Source of the DNA: MPNP01 sp965221445 | GTDB taxonomy: Bacteria > Pseudomonadota > Alphaproteobacteria > Rhodobacterales > Rhodobacteraceae | Direction of reading: 5' to 3' | Length of the DNA: 64,000 nt | NCBI GenBank assembly: GCA_965221445.1 | Contig: CBDCSF010000013.1 | Span: 2,852,001-2,916,000, forward strand | In this document: positions 27,989 to 37,032 of the stretch, piece after piece | Layout of the letters: every line of letters starts with the position of its first letter | Position numbering within the stretch: the stretch's first letter is position 1 | Translations under genes and position numbers: made by a program | The notes under the pieces: model-generated | Databases searched by the model: none | Told to the model about the DNA's origin: nothing | The model's input: only the letters and a program-made list of their open reading frames with translations

Positions 27989-29020
27989 ATGCTTGAATTT
28001 TGGGATTCATATCTTGGGACCTTCATAATCATCTTGGCCCAGTGTGTGGTTGTGGTGGCGTTTGTGATGATTTCCCTGGTATTCCTGGTTTATGCCGATC
28101 GCAAAATATGGGCTGCGGTCCAGATGCGAAGAGGGCCAAATGTTGTAGGTCCCTTCGGGTTGCTTCAATCCGTTGCCGACCTGTTGAAATATGTATTCAA
28201 GGAAATTGTGATACCGGCCGGGTCTGACCGGGCGGTCTTTATTCTCGCTCCTCTGATATCATTTGTCTTGGCTCTTTTAGCTTGGGCAGTTATTCCTTTC
28301 GCGGAGAATTGGGTATTAGCCAATATCAATGTTGGTATTCTCTTTGTGTTCGCAATTTCTTCCCTTGAGGTTTACGGGGTGATTATGGGAGGATGGGCTT
28401 CCAATTCCAAATATGCCTTTCTGGGGTCCCTGAGGTCGGCTGCTCAAATGATTTCGTACGAGGTGTCGATCGGATTTATCATCATAGGTATTCTGGTTTC
28501 AACTGGTTCCTTGAACCTGACTGCAATCGTGATGGCCCAAGATGGAAATTACGGTTTTTTCAGCTGGTATTGGTTACCCCACCTTCCAATGGCCGTTTTG
28601 TTCTTCATTTCAGCCTTGGCAGAAACCAACCGACCACCATTTGATTTGCCGGAAGCTGAATCGGAATTAGTTGCTGGATATCAGGTTGAGTATTCGTCAA
28701 CCCTGTTTTTGTTATTCATGGCCGGAGAATATGCTGCAATTTTCCTTATGTGTGCCCTGATGTCCATTCTGTTTTTTGGAGGATGGCTTTCACCCATACC
28801 GGGTTTACCAGATGGTGCTTTGTGGATGGTTGGAAAAATGGCCTTTTTCTTCTTTCTGTTTGCGATGGTTAAAGCTGTGGTTCCGAGGTACCGATATGAT
28901 CAACTGATGCGGTTGGGATGGAAGGTAATTTTACCAATTTCACTCGGGTGGGTAGCTGTATCCGGATTATTTGCCCACCTTGGTTGGGATGCCTATGCCC
29001 GTTTTGCCATAGGAGGATAG
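27989..29020 (+). CDS. nuoH: NADH-quinone oxidoreductase subunit H
   Basis: NuoH is a polytopic inner-membrane subunit that links the peripheral arm to the proton-pumping arm and lines the quinone channel. The 343-residue protein has about eight helices. Its signature loops are R-R-G-P-N-V-V-G-P-F-G-L-L-Q and A-E-T-N-R-P-P-F-D-L-P-E-A-E-S-E-L-V-A-G. The ATG at 27989 follows a TAAGGA site; an upstream in-frame start would add 12 poorly conserved residues. Confidence 0.96.
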   Translation: MLEFWDSYLGTFIIILAQCVVVVAFVMISLVFLVYADRKIWAAVQMRRGPNVVGPFGLLQSVADLLKYVFKEIVIPAGSDRAVFILAPLISFVLALLAWAVIPFAENWVLANINVGILFVFAISSLEVYGVIMGGWASNSKYAFLGSLRSAAQMISYEVSIGFIIIGILVSTGSLNLTAIVMAQDGNYGFFSWYWLPHLPMAVLFFISALAETNRPPFDLPEAESELVAGYQVEYSSTLFLLFMAGEYAAIFLMCALMSILFFGGWLSPIPGLPDGALWMVGKMAFFFFLFAMVKAVVPRYRYDQLMRLGWKVILPISLGWVAVSGLFAHLGWDAYARFAIGG

Positions 29021-29023
29021 GGA

Positions 29024-29521
29024 ATGTTTGAGAGAGATCAGGTCAAGAAAGCAGCCAGGTACGTAACCTTGGGAGATTTTGTTGGTGGTTTGAAAAAGGG
29101 AATGGATTATTTTTTCTCTTCCAAGGCTACCCTGAACTATCCGCATGAAAAAGGTCCCCTGTCCCCTCGCTTCAGGGGGGAACATGCCCTGAGAAGATAT
29201 CCTAATGGGGAAGAACGATGTATAGCTTGCAAACTGTGCGAGGCAATTTGTCCTGCCCAGGCCATTACAATTGATGCAGAACCCAGAGAGGATGGTTCCA
29301 GGCGCACTACCAGATACGACATAGACATGACCAAGTGTATCTATTGCGGGTTTTGCCAGGAGGCCTGCCCGGTAGACGCTATTGTAGAGGGGCCGAATTT
29401 TGAGTTCTCTACAGAAACTAGGGAAGAGCTGTTTTACGACAAGGAAAAACTTCTGGCCAATGGTGATCGTTGGGAAGCCGAAATAGCCAGGAATCTTGAA
29501 CTGGATTCCGAATACAGGTAG
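29024..29521 (+). CDS. nuoI: NADH-quinone oxidoreductase subunit I (23 kDa ferredoxin-like)
   Basis: NuoI binds the two [4Fe-4S] clusters N6a and N6b that lead to N2. Two complete CxxCxxCxxxC motifs are present, C-I-A-C-K-L-C-E-A-I-C-P and C-I-Y-C-G-F-C-Q-E-A-C-P. The 165 residues match the family. It starts 3 bp after nuoH, and its stop codon is followed immediately by the ATG of a possible 33-codon ORF. Confidence 0.96.
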   Translation: MFERDQVKKAARYVTLGDFVGGLKKGMDYFFSSKATLNYPHEKGPLSPRFRGEHALRRYPNGEERCIACKLCEAICPAQAITIDAEPREDGSRRTTRYDIDMTKCIYCGFCQEACPVDAIVEGPNFEFSTETREELFYDKEKLLANGDRWEAEIARNLELDSEYR

Positions 29522-29623
29522 ATGACAAAAATGCATTCATTAACTGAAAATTCCGGTAAAGATCTGCTTGAAACTACCCAAGCAGAAGATTCTTACTGTC
29601 CTTGTGACTATATGATGGGTTAA
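29522..29623 (+). CDS. Possible 33-residue small ORF between nuoI and nuoJ
   Basis: An ATG directly abuts the nuoI stop and opens a 33-codon frame ending TAA at 29621-29623, 6 bp before the nuoJ start. The peptide is polar and acidic, with a Cys-Pro-Cys motif near its end (Y-C-P-C-D-Y-M-M-G). There is no homologue I can name. It could be a real small protein, a translational coupling device between nuoI and nuoJ, or chance. Confidence 0.3.
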   Translation: MTKMHSLTENSGKDLLETTQAEDSYCPCDYMMG

Positions 29624-29629
29624 GAACCG

Positions 29630-30238
29630 TTGCTTTACACTATAATTTTTTATTTCTTTTCCCTACTGGCCATAACTTCTGGTTTGATGGTGGTTTTTTC
29701 CCGCAATCCAGTACATGCAGTTCTTTGGCTCATACTTGCCTTTCTGTCAGCAGCAGGATTGTTTGTTATCCAAGGAGCAGAATTTATAGCCATGCTTTTG
29801 ATCATTGTCTATGTCGGAGCAGTGGCTGTTTTGTTCCTGTTTGTAGTGATGATGCTTGACGTTGATTTTGCAACCCTCAAGGCGGGGATGGCTCGATACA
29901 TTCCTCTGGGATTACTGATAGGGATGGTTTTTCTCCTGATCCTGGGTATAGAACTTTCGGATTGGAACAGTTCAGCAATTGCACCTGACTTGCGTCAGGC
30001 AATTCAGCCAGGAGAAGTTCAAAATACTGTTGCCTTGGGTAATGTGATTTACACCGAATACGTTTTCCTTTTTCAAATTGCCGGTTTGATTCTTTTGGTT
30101 GCAATGATTGGTGCCATTGTTTTAACCCATAGAAAGCGTGAAGGTGTCAAGAAACAGGACGTTGTATCACAAATGTATCGAGATGCTGAAAAATCCGTTT
30201 CCTTGAAAGATGTACCATCTGGAAAGGGTCTATCATGA
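29630..30238 (+). CDS. nuoJ: NADH-quinone oxidoreductase subunit J
   Basis: NuoJ is a five-helix membrane subunit. The 202-residue protein contains the conserved third-helix stretch Q-G-A-E-F-I-A-M-L-L-I-I-V-Y-V-G-A-V-A-V-L-F, quoted here residue by residue as the family signature, which includes the pi-bulge. A charged cytoplasmic tail follows the last helix near residue 165. The start is TTG at 29630, as no ATG lies before the first helix. It overlaps nuoK by 4 bp (ATGA). Confidence 0.94.
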   Translation: MLYTIIFYFFSLLAITSGLMVVFSRNPVHAVLWLILAFLSAAGLFVIQGAEFIAMLLIIVYVGAVAVLFLFVVMMLDVDFATLKAGMARYIPLGLLIGMVFLLILGIELSDWNSSAIAPDLRQAIQPGEVQNTVALGNVIYTEYVFLFQIAGLILLVAMIGAIVLTHRKREGVKKQDVVSQMYRDAEKSVSLKDVPSGKGLS

Positions 30239-30540
30239 TTGGTCTGGAACACTATCTTGTGGTGGCTGCTGTTCTGTTTGTAACAGGGGTATTCGGAATA
30301 TTTTTAAATCGAAAGAACGTAATCATCATCTTAATGTCCATTGAACTGATTTTACTTGCGGTGAATATCAATCTGGTTTCTTTTTCTGTTCACCTACAGG
30401 ATATGGTTGGGCAGGTGTTTGCCATGTTTGTATTGACAGTGGCTGCTGCCGAAGCCGCTATCGGCTTAGCCATATTGGTTTGTTTCTTCAGAAATCGGAA
30501 ATCTATTTCCGTTGACGATGTTAGCCTTTTGAAGGGGTAA
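30235..30540 (+). CDS. nuoK: NADH-quinone oxidoreductase subunit K
   Basis: NuoK is an MrpC-like three-helix subunit of 101 residues that takes part in proton translocation. The conserved membrane Glu residues are seen in S-I-E-L-I-L-L-A-V-N (helix 2) and A-A-A-E-A-A-I-G-L-A (helix 3). The ATG overlaps the nuoJ stop, so translation is probably coupled. Confidence 0.96.
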   Translation: MIGLEHYLVVAAVLFVTGVFGIFLNRKNVIIILMSIELILLAVNINLVSFSVHLQDMVGQVFAMFVLTVAAAEAAIGLAILVCFFRNRKSISVDDVSLLKG

Positions 30541-30544
30541 TCCG

Positions 30545-32509
30545 GTGGAATTGGTAATTCTCTTCAGTCCCTTGCTTGGTGCCGTGTTAAGTGGGTTTGG
30601 ACACCATTTTTTTGGAGAAAAGATTGCAATATATTCAGCAACGGGATTACTGTTTTTATCGGCAGTTTTGAGCTGGATTGTTTTCTTTACCTTCAGCGGT
30701 GAAACCCAGATCACCCAGATTTTTACCTTCATTGCGAGTGACAGTTTTGTTTCTAACTGGTCAATCAGACTGGACCGGTTAACGGCTATCATGCTGGTTG
30801 TTGTAACTACGGTTTCGGCCCTCGTTCATCTTTATAGCGTCGGATATATGCACGGGGACCCTCAATGGAAAGAACATGAAAGTTATAAACCCAGGTTCTT
30901 TGCATATCTGTCATTTTTCTCGTTTGCCATGTTGGCCCTGGTTACTTCAAACAATCTGGTTCAATTATTTTTCGGCTGGGAGGGTGTTGGTGTAGCCTCT
31001 TACCTTCTTATCGGGTTCTATTATCGGAAACCTTCGGCCAACGCTGCTGCCATAAAGGCCTTTATTGTCAATAGAGTTGGTGATTTTGGGATGGCACTGG
31101 GTATATTTGCACTTTTTGCCCTTACCAATTCAGTTCTACTTGATGATGTTTTTGCCCAGGCTGAAAGTCTCTCCCAAAGAACCATTTCTTTCCTTTGGAT
31201 GGAGGTTAATGCAGCAGAACTTGCAGGAATCCTTCTTTTTATTGGGGCAGCCGGAAAGTCAGCACAGTTGTTCTTGCATACTTGGCTACCTGATGCCATG
31301 GAGGGTCCAACACCCGTTTCTGCATTAATTCATGCAGCTACAATGGTTACTGCGGGTGTATTCCTCGTTTGCAGGATGTCTCCTCTTTATGAATTTGCTC
31401 CGGTTTCTCTAGCTGTAATTACTATAATTGGAGCCATCACGGCACTTTTTGCTGCCAGCGTTGGACTGGTTCAAAATGATATAAAACGGGTGATTGCCTA
31501 TTCAACATGTTCCCAGTTGGGGTACATGTTTGCAGCTGCGGGCGTAGGGGTATACCAGGCCGCAATGTTCCATTTGTTTACTCACGCTTTCTTTAAGGCA
31601 CTGCTCTTTTTGGGTGCAGGGTCGGTAATTCATGCCATGCATCACGAGCAGGATATGAGAAATTACGGAGGGCTTCGTACAAAGGTTCCGATAACCTTCT
31701 GGACCATGATGATTGGGACATTAGCCATAACAGGCTTGGGTATACCCTTGACCCAGATTGGATTTGCCGGGTTCCTTTCAAAGGATGCAATTGTGGAATC
31801 TACTTTCGCGGCAAATACCGATACTGGCCTTATGGCCTTTATTCTTTTGCTTTTAGCAGCGGCCATGACCAGTTTTTATTCCTGGCGATTGATCTTCATG
31901 ACCTTCTTCGGTCCTCAGAAGGGTGATTCAGAAACACATGCCCATGCTCATGAATCACCATGGTCGATGCTGGTACCATTGATTCTTTTGGCTTTGGGAT
32001 CAGTCTTTGCTGGCATGATCTGGTATCCTGAGTTTTTCGGCTATTATGTCGGGGAATTTTTTGGCCCTTCGGTTTTCGTTGGTGCAGAAAACCATGTTCT
32101 TCATGATGCTCATGATGTTCCGGGCTGGGTTAAGGCGTCCCCATTCATCGCCATGCTTTTAGGGTTTGGATTATCCTGGATCTTTTATATTAAATCACCC
32201 GATATACCTTCTGCTCTTGCTCGCTCTCAGCGACCGCTGTATCTGTTTTTACTCAATAAGTGGTATTTTGATGAATTGTATGAGGTTGCTTTGGTCAGAC
32301 CTGCCAAATGGCTGGGAACTTTCCTCTGGAAGGTTGGAGATGGAAAGACAATTGACGGTCTTCTCCACCTGGTTGCCAAACGTAGTGTACCTGCACTGAC
32401 TCAACTGGCTGTTAGATTACAATCGGGCTATCTGTTCCACTATGCCTTGATGATTGTATTGGGGATGGGTCTAATCGTCATTTATGTAGCGCTGTTCGGA
32501 GGTGGTTGA
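30545..32509 (+). CDS. nuoL: NADH-quinone oxidoreductase subunit L (antiporter-like)
   Basis: NuoL is the distal proton-pumping subunit with the long lateral helix. The 654-residue polytopic protein shows F-F-G-W-E-G-V-G-V-A-S-Y-L-L-I-G-F, with the channel Glu, and the L-P-D-A-M-E-G-P-T-P-V-S-A-L-I-H-A-A-T motif of Mrp-type antiporter subunits. It also has H-x-x-x-H residues in helix 8 and a His-rich loop (H-A-H-A-H) near residue 465. The start is GTG at 30545, 4 bp after nuoK. Confidence 0.96.
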   Translation: MELVILFSPLLGAVLSGFGHHFFGEKIAIYSATGLLFLSAVLSWIVFFTFSGETQITQIFTFIASDSFVSNWSIRLDRLTAIMLVVVTTVSALVHLYSVGYMHGDPQWKEHESYKPRFFAYLSFFSFAMLALVTSNNLVQLFFGWEGVGVASYLLIGFYYRKPSANAAAIKAFIVNRVGDFGMALGIFALFALTNSVLLDDVFAQAESLSQRTISFLWMEVNAAELAGILLFIGAAGKSAQLFLHTWLPDAMEGPTPVSALIHAATMVTAGVFLVCRMSPLYEFAPVSLAVITIIGAITALFAASVGLVQNDIKRVIAYSTCSQLGYMFAAAGVGVYQAAMFHLFTHAFFKALLFLGAGSVIHAMHHEQDMRNYGGLRTKVPITFWTMMIGTLAITGLGIPLTQIGFAGFLSKDAIVESTFAANTDTGLMAFILLLLAAAMTSFYSWRLIFMTFFGPQKGDSETHAHAHESPWSMLVPLILLALGSVFAGMIWYPEFFGYYVGEFFGPSVFVGAENHVLHDAHDVPGWVKASPFIAMLLGFGLSWIFYIKSPDIPSALARSQRPLYLFLLNKWYFDELYEVALVRPAKWLGTFLWKVGDGKTIDGLLHLVAKRSVPALTQLAVRLQSGYLFHYALMIVLGMGLIVIYVALFGGG

Positions 32510-32511
32510 TT

Positions 32512-34023
32512 ATGAATAACCTCCTTACAGTTATCACCTTTACCCCTTTGATCGCAGCACTGATCATGATGTTTTTCATCAGGGGAGAGGACGATGCTGC
32601 TGCCAAGAACATCAAACTGCTGGCATTGGTTGCCACTGGGGCAACATTTTTAATTTCCCTGTTTTTGATATTTGGGTTTGAACCCAGTCAGGAAGGGTTT
32701 CAGTTCGTTGAGGAATATACCTGGTTACTTGGTCTGAAATATAAAATGGGTGTTGATGGAATAAGTGTATTATTCATCCTTCTGACAACATTCCTGATGC
32801 CAATAACCGTCCTTGCGTGCTGGAAGGTGGAAATTCGAATTAAGGAATTCATGATCTCCTTCCTGGTTCTTGAAACATTCATGATTGGCGTGTTTTGTTC
32901 CCTTGATCTGGTCCTGTTCTACTTCTTCTTCGAGGCCGGTCTGATCCCCATGTTTCTGATTATCGGTATCTGGGGTGGGGAACGCAAACTCTACGCGACA
33001 TTCAAATTTTTTCTTTATACACTCCTCGGTTCCATACTCATGCTGATTGCAATGGTCTACATGTGGGTTGATGCCGGGACCACTGATATCGAAGTACTTC
33101 TTAACCATGAGTTCTCATACCTTCCTCTCTCAATCCTGGGTTGGGAGCTTGTTGGAGGTATCCAATCATTGTTATGGCTGGCCTTTTTCGCCTCATTTGC
33201 TGTTAAAGTGCCAATGTGGCCTTTTCATACCTGGTTACCGGATGCCCATGTTGAAGCTCCCACTGGAGGCTCAGTAATTCTAGCCGCTATTCTATTGAAA
33301 ATGGGTGGTTATGGCTTTCTTCGGTTCAGTTTGCCGATGTTTCCAATTGCTTCGGATATATTTTCTGACTTCGTAATATGGCTCAGCGTCATTGCCATTA
33401 TTTATACTTCTCTCGTTGCGATGATGCAGGAGGATATCAAAAAGCTGATTGCCTATTCTTCCGTTGCACATATGGGATTTGTGACCATCGGAATTTTTTC
33501 TTTTACACATCAGGGATTGGAAGGGGCCATTTTTCAAATGTTATCCCATGGTCTGATATCCGGTGCGCTGTTCCTGTGTGTAGGTGTTGTGTACGATCAA
33601 ATGCATACAAGAAAGATAGATGATTATGGGGGATTGGTTATCAGGATGCCGGTTTATGCACTGGGTTTCATGTTTTTTACCCTAGCGAATGTTGGGCTTC
33701 CAGGAACAAGTGGTTTTGTTGGTGAATTCTTGACCCTGGCTGGGATTTTTCAGGTAAATACTTGGGCAGCCTTTTTTGCTGCAACTGGTGTTATTCTGTC
33801 GGCTGCCTATGCCTTGTGGGTCTTTCGCCGGGTTGTCCTTGGTGATCTGGTAAAGGCTTCACTAGCCAGTGTCACAGACCTGAGTGGACGAGAAAAACTC
33901 GTATTCACTCCCTTGATCATCATGACACTTTTATTAGGTGTCTATCCCTCTTTGGTTACTGAAATTACCGGACCCGCAGTTATGGAATTAAAAAATCATG
34001 TTTTGGATTCCCTACCGAAATGA
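32512..34023 (+). CDS. nuoM: NADH-quinone oxidoreductase subunit M (antiporter-like)
   Basis: NuoM is the middle proton-pumping subunit. The 503-residue protein has the F-F-E-A-G-L-I-P-M-F-L-I-I-G segment with the key Glu, the K-V-P-M-W-P-F-H-T-W-L-P-D-A-H motif, and the A-Y-S-S-V-A-H-M-G-F motif. The ATG at 32512 follows a strong GGAGGTGG site and is preferred over an in-frame TTG overlapping the nuoL stop. Confidence 0.96.
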   Translation: MNNLLTVITFTPLIAALIMMFFIRGEDDAAAKNIKLLALVATGATFLISLFLIFGFEPSQEGFQFVEEYTWLLGLKYKMGVDGISVLFILLTTFLMPITVLACWKVEIRIKEFMISFLVLETFMIGVFCSLDLVLFYFFFEAGLIPMFLIIGIWGGERKLYATFKFFLYTLLGSILMLIAMVYMWVDAGTTDIEVLLNHEFSYLPLSILGWELVGGIQSLLWLAFFASFAVKVPMWPFHTWLPDAHVEAPTGGSVILAAILLKMGGYGFLRFSLPMFPIASDIFSDFVIWLSVIAIIYTSLVAMMQEDIKKLIAYSSVAHMGFVTIGIFSFTHQGLEGAIFQMLSHGLISGALFLCVGVVYDQMHTRKIDDYGGLVIRMPVYALGFMFFTLANVGLPGTSGFVGEFLTLAGIFQVNTWAAFFAATGVILSAAYALWVFRRVVLGDLVKASLASVTDLSGREKLVFTPLIIMTLLLGVYPSLVTEITGPAVMELKNHVLDSLPK

Positions 34024-34049
34024 TGGATATTTAGCTTTAGTGAATAACA

Positions 34050-35489
34050 ATGTTTCCAAGTGACCTGACAACGATACTACCTGAATTGGTTCTGGCATCC
34101 TACGGGTTAGCGGCTTTGATGTGGGCAGTCTTTTCCAATTCACAGAAGACTGGTACGGCGTTGGTGTGGCTTACCAGTGTTTTCCTTATAGGTTTAAGTC
34201 TCTGGATTGGATTGGCAACCACAGGTACTAAACAGGCCTTTGGAGGTGCATTCGTTGATGATGGATTTTCCAGGTTTGCCAAGGTTATCATCGCGCTATC
34301 TTCGGCAGTTGTTCTCCTTTTGAGTCAGGATTATCTGAGCCGGGAGAGAATATTGAAGTTTGAATTTCCCATCCTCGTGGTATTTGCGGTATTGGGGATG
34401 ATGATAATGGTATCTGCCCATGGGTTGATGGTATTGTATATGGGTATTGAGCTTCAGTCACTGTCCCTCTATGTTCTTGCTGCCTTCCATCGGAACTATT
34501 CTAAATCCACCGAAGCAGGTTTGAAGTATTTTGTCCTTGGTGCTCTGTCTTCCGGCTTACTTCTCTACGGTGCTTCACTTACCTATGGATTTTCTGGAAC
34601 AACCCTGATGGGTGGTATATCTGAGGCGATATCAAATGGTGAAACTTCGGTTGGATTGCTGTTTGGTTTGGCTTTCCTGATCGTGGGATTGGCCTTTAAA
34701 GTTTCTGCAGCTCCTTTTCATATGTGGGCGCCTGATGTTTACGAGGGTGCGCCCACACCGGTTACCCTTTTCCTTGCTACAGCCCCAAAGGTGGCTGCCA
34801 TGATCCTGTTTGCCAGATTGTTGTTGGAAGCCTTTGGTCCAATCGCCAATGATTGGCAAATTATTGTTGGTGGTATCGCCTTTGTTTCCATGTTCCTCGG
34901 CTCCATAGCGGCTATCGGTCAAGTTGATATAAAACGACTGATGGCTTATTCCTCAATAGCCCATATGGGTTATGCCTTGATGGGTATTGCTTCAGGAACA
35001 GAAAAGGGATTTCAGGCCATGTTGATTTACATGGTGATTTATACCATCATGAACCTGGGAACTTTTGCCTTTATTCTCTCAATGAGGCAGGGGGGCAGGC
35101 CGGTTTCTGATATTTATTCACTGGGATTATATTCGAGACAAGCACCGGTTAAGGCATTTTCCCTTCTTCTTTTACTTTTCTCCTTGGCAGGAATAGTACC
35201 TTTGGTAGGCTTTTTTGCCAAATTATATGTCTTTTTGGCTGTTATTGATGTAGGTATGTATTGGTTAGCTCTTGGAGGGGCAATTGCCTCGGTAATTGGA
35301 GCTTACTACTATTTACGACTGGTATATTTTATGTATTTTGGTGACCCGGGCGAGAAACTTGATGATACCATGCCAAGAACTTCAGTGATTACTCTTGTTC
35401 TATCGGGAACTTTTGTAATTGTTGGTGTTGCCAACTTATTTGGGATCATTGATATCAGTCAAGCTGCCACTGGAACGTTGTTCAACTAG
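34050..35489 (+). CDS. nuoN: NADH-quinone oxidoreductase subunit N (antiporter-like)
   Basis: NuoN is the third antiporter-like subunit, next to NuoA/J/K in the membrane arm. The 479-residue protein has the Y-M-G-I-E-L-Q-S-L-S-L-Y-V-L-A-A-F motif, with Glu in helix 5, and the F-H-M-W-A-P-D-V-Y-E-G-A-P-T-P motif. It also has M-A-Y-S-S-I-A-H-M-G-Y. It closes the complex I gene set, and birA follows after 9 bp. Confidence 0.96.
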   Translation: MFPSDLTTILPELVLASYGLAALMWAVFSNSQKTGTALVWLTSVFLIGLSLWIGLATTGTKQAFGGAFVDDGFSRFAKVIIALSSAVVLLLSQDYLSRERILKFEFPILVVFAVLGMMIMVSAHGLMVLYMGIELQSLSLYVLAAFHRNYSKSTEAGLKYFVLGALSSGLLLYGASLTYGFSGTTLMGGISEAISNGETSVGLLFGLAFLIVGLAFKVSAAPFHMWAPDVYEGAPTPVTLFLATAPKVAAMILFARLLLEAFGPIANDWQIIVGGIAFVSMFLGSIAAIGQVDIKRLMAYSSIAHMGYALMGIASGTEKGFQAMLIYMVIYTIMNLGTFAFILSMRQGGRPVSDIYSLGLYSRQAPVKAFSLLLLLFSLAGIVPLVGFFAKLYVFLAVIDVGMYWLALGGAIASVIGAYYYLRLVYFMYFGDPGEKLDDTMPRTSVITLVLSGTFVIVGVANLFGIIDISQAATGTLFN

Positions 35490-35498
35490 GATAATGTT

Positions 35499-36263
35499 TT
35501 GGAGAGAAACTACGACTTCCGTATTTTTGACAGCTTGGAAAGTACCAATTCAGAAGCAGTAAATCACATCTCAGGATATTCCAAGCCGACTTGGATCTGG
35601 ACCAGGACCCAGACCAAGGGGAGAGGACGGGCTGGTCGAACCTGGATTTCGGGATCCAATAACTTTTTTGCAACCTACCTCCAAAAAACGGATGAAGCTA
35701 TACGGCTTATCCCCCTTAGGTCTTTTTTGTCGGGGTTGGCTCTTCATGAAACATTATGCTATTTCACCGATGGCAATTATGAATTTTTTTTGAAATGGCC
35801 AAATGATGTCGTGTTGATGAGGAAAAAAGTGGCAGGGATTCTGCTGGAAAATATTAGCCAGGCTGGGACGAATTATTTGATTACGGGATTTGGCGTCAAT
35901 CTACATGAGGTACCCGAATTGGAAGGTATTCCAACCAGGAAACTTGACCCAGGGGGGATTGCCCAGTTAACAGGTTTTAACATCTCCAGTAGGGAATTTC
36001 TTGACGTATTAGCTGAAAGAGTAACAAAATTCGAAAAAACCTATAACTCCTGTGGGTTTTCGCGTATTCGAGATTTGTGGTTGGACCATGCTTTTGATTT
36101 GGGGAAAAGAATAACGTTCAGGAGTGACAGGAAAGAAACAAAAGGTGTTTTCGAAGGTATAGATGACCAAGGGCGGTCTATTATTGCAACGCATCAAGGT
36201 AAAGAATTTTTCTCGGCCGGGGATATGATATTTGAGGAAACAAAAAGTGCTATTGGCAATTGA
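35499..36263 (+). CDS. birA: Biotin--[acetyl-CoA-carboxylase] ligase
   Basis: BirA activates biotin with ATP and attaches it to carboxylase biotin-carrier proteins. The 254-residue protein shows S-T-N-S-E-A near the start, the biotinyl-AMP loop G-R-G-R-A-G-R-T-W, and K-W-P-N-D-V. The N-terminal helix-turn-helix of regulatory BirA is absent, so this is a monofunctional enzyme. The start is TTG at 35499. Its place directly after nuoN and before coaX is the usual alphaproteobacterial order. Confidence 0.93.
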   Translation: MERNYDFRIFDSLESTNSEAVNHISGYSKPTWIWTRTQTKGRGRAGRTWISGSNNFFATYLQKTDEAIRLIPLRSFLSGLALHETLCYFTDGNYEFFLKWPNDVVLMRKKVAGILLENISQAGTNYLITGFGVNLHEVPELEGIPTRKLDPGGIAQLTGFNISSREFLDVLAERVTKFEKTYNSCGFSRIRDLWLDHAFDLGKRITFRSDRKETKGVFEGIDDQGRSIIATHQGKEFFSAGDMIFEETKSAIGN

Positions 36264-37032
36264 TGTTGGAAATACAAATACCGTATTCGCAATTTTTGAT
36301 GACAATCAAACCTTGGAAAGCTGGCGATGTTCAACTTATCCGAACAGAACATGTGATGAGTATTATGTCTGGCTGAAGCCCCTGATCGGTTTGAAAGCAA
36401 ACATAAGCGACATAGAAACTGTCATAATATCCTCGGTCGTACCAGGGGTTCTTTTTAATCTTGAGCAACTATGCCACAAATACTTTGAAACCAAACCGCT
36501 AATTGTGGGTTCCGAGAATTGTCTGCTACCAGTTGAAGTCAGAATTGACCCTGGGGTACATGTCGGAGCTGACAGGCTGGTTAACACCGTAGCGGCTTTT
36601 GATCAATTCGGCGGGGACTTGATAGTAGTTGATTTTGGGACAGCTACAACATTCGATGTTGTTGATAATGATGGGGCCTATATCGGAGGTGTAATTTCTC
36701 CAGGAATTGATTTATCCTTGAAGGCACTGCATGAAGCTGCAGCTGCTCTCCCACATGTAGGTGTTGTACAGCCACCGGCAGTTATTGGGAAGAACACTCT
36801 AGATTGTATGCATTCAGGTATTTTCTGGGGCTATGTAGGCCTTGTAGAAGGAATATGCAAAAGAATTAAGGCAGAGCAGGGTAGAGACTTAAAAGTAATT
36901 GGTACGGGTGGATATTCCAAAATCCTTTCGAAAGCTAACCACTTATTTGACAAGCTGGATGTCGAACTGACAATACACGGGCTCCTAGTCATTTATAATT
37001 ATAATAGAAATGGAAAATATGACAAACCCTAG
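36247..37032 (+). CDS. coaX: Type III pantothenate kinase
   Basis: CoaX phosphorylates pantothenate, the first step of CoA synthesis, using the ASKHA fold. The phosphate-1 motif is A-I-D-V-G-N-T-N-T-V, followed by a D-F-G-T-A-T-T-F-D-V motif and G-A-Y-I-G-G-V-I-S-P-G. I chose the GTG at 36247 because it gives the standard M-L-L-A-I-D-V-G-N-T start and a GAGGAAA site lies just upstream; a TTG at 36232 would be an alternative. The gene overlaps the end of birA by 17 bp and the start of the RNase J gene by 23 bp. Confidence 0.94.
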   Translation: MLLAIDVGNTNTVFAIFDDNQTLESWRCSTYPNRTCDEYYVWLKPLIGLKANISDIETVIISSVVPGVLFNLEQLCHKYFETKPLIVGSENCLLPVEVRIDPGVHVGADRLVNTVAAFDQFGGDLIVVDFGTATTFDVVDNDGAYIGGVISPGIDLSLKALHEAAAALPHVGVVQPPAVIGKNTLDCMHSGIFWGYVGLVEGICKRIKAEQGRDLKVIGTGGYSKILSKANHLFDKLDVELTIHGLLVIYNYNRNGKYDKP

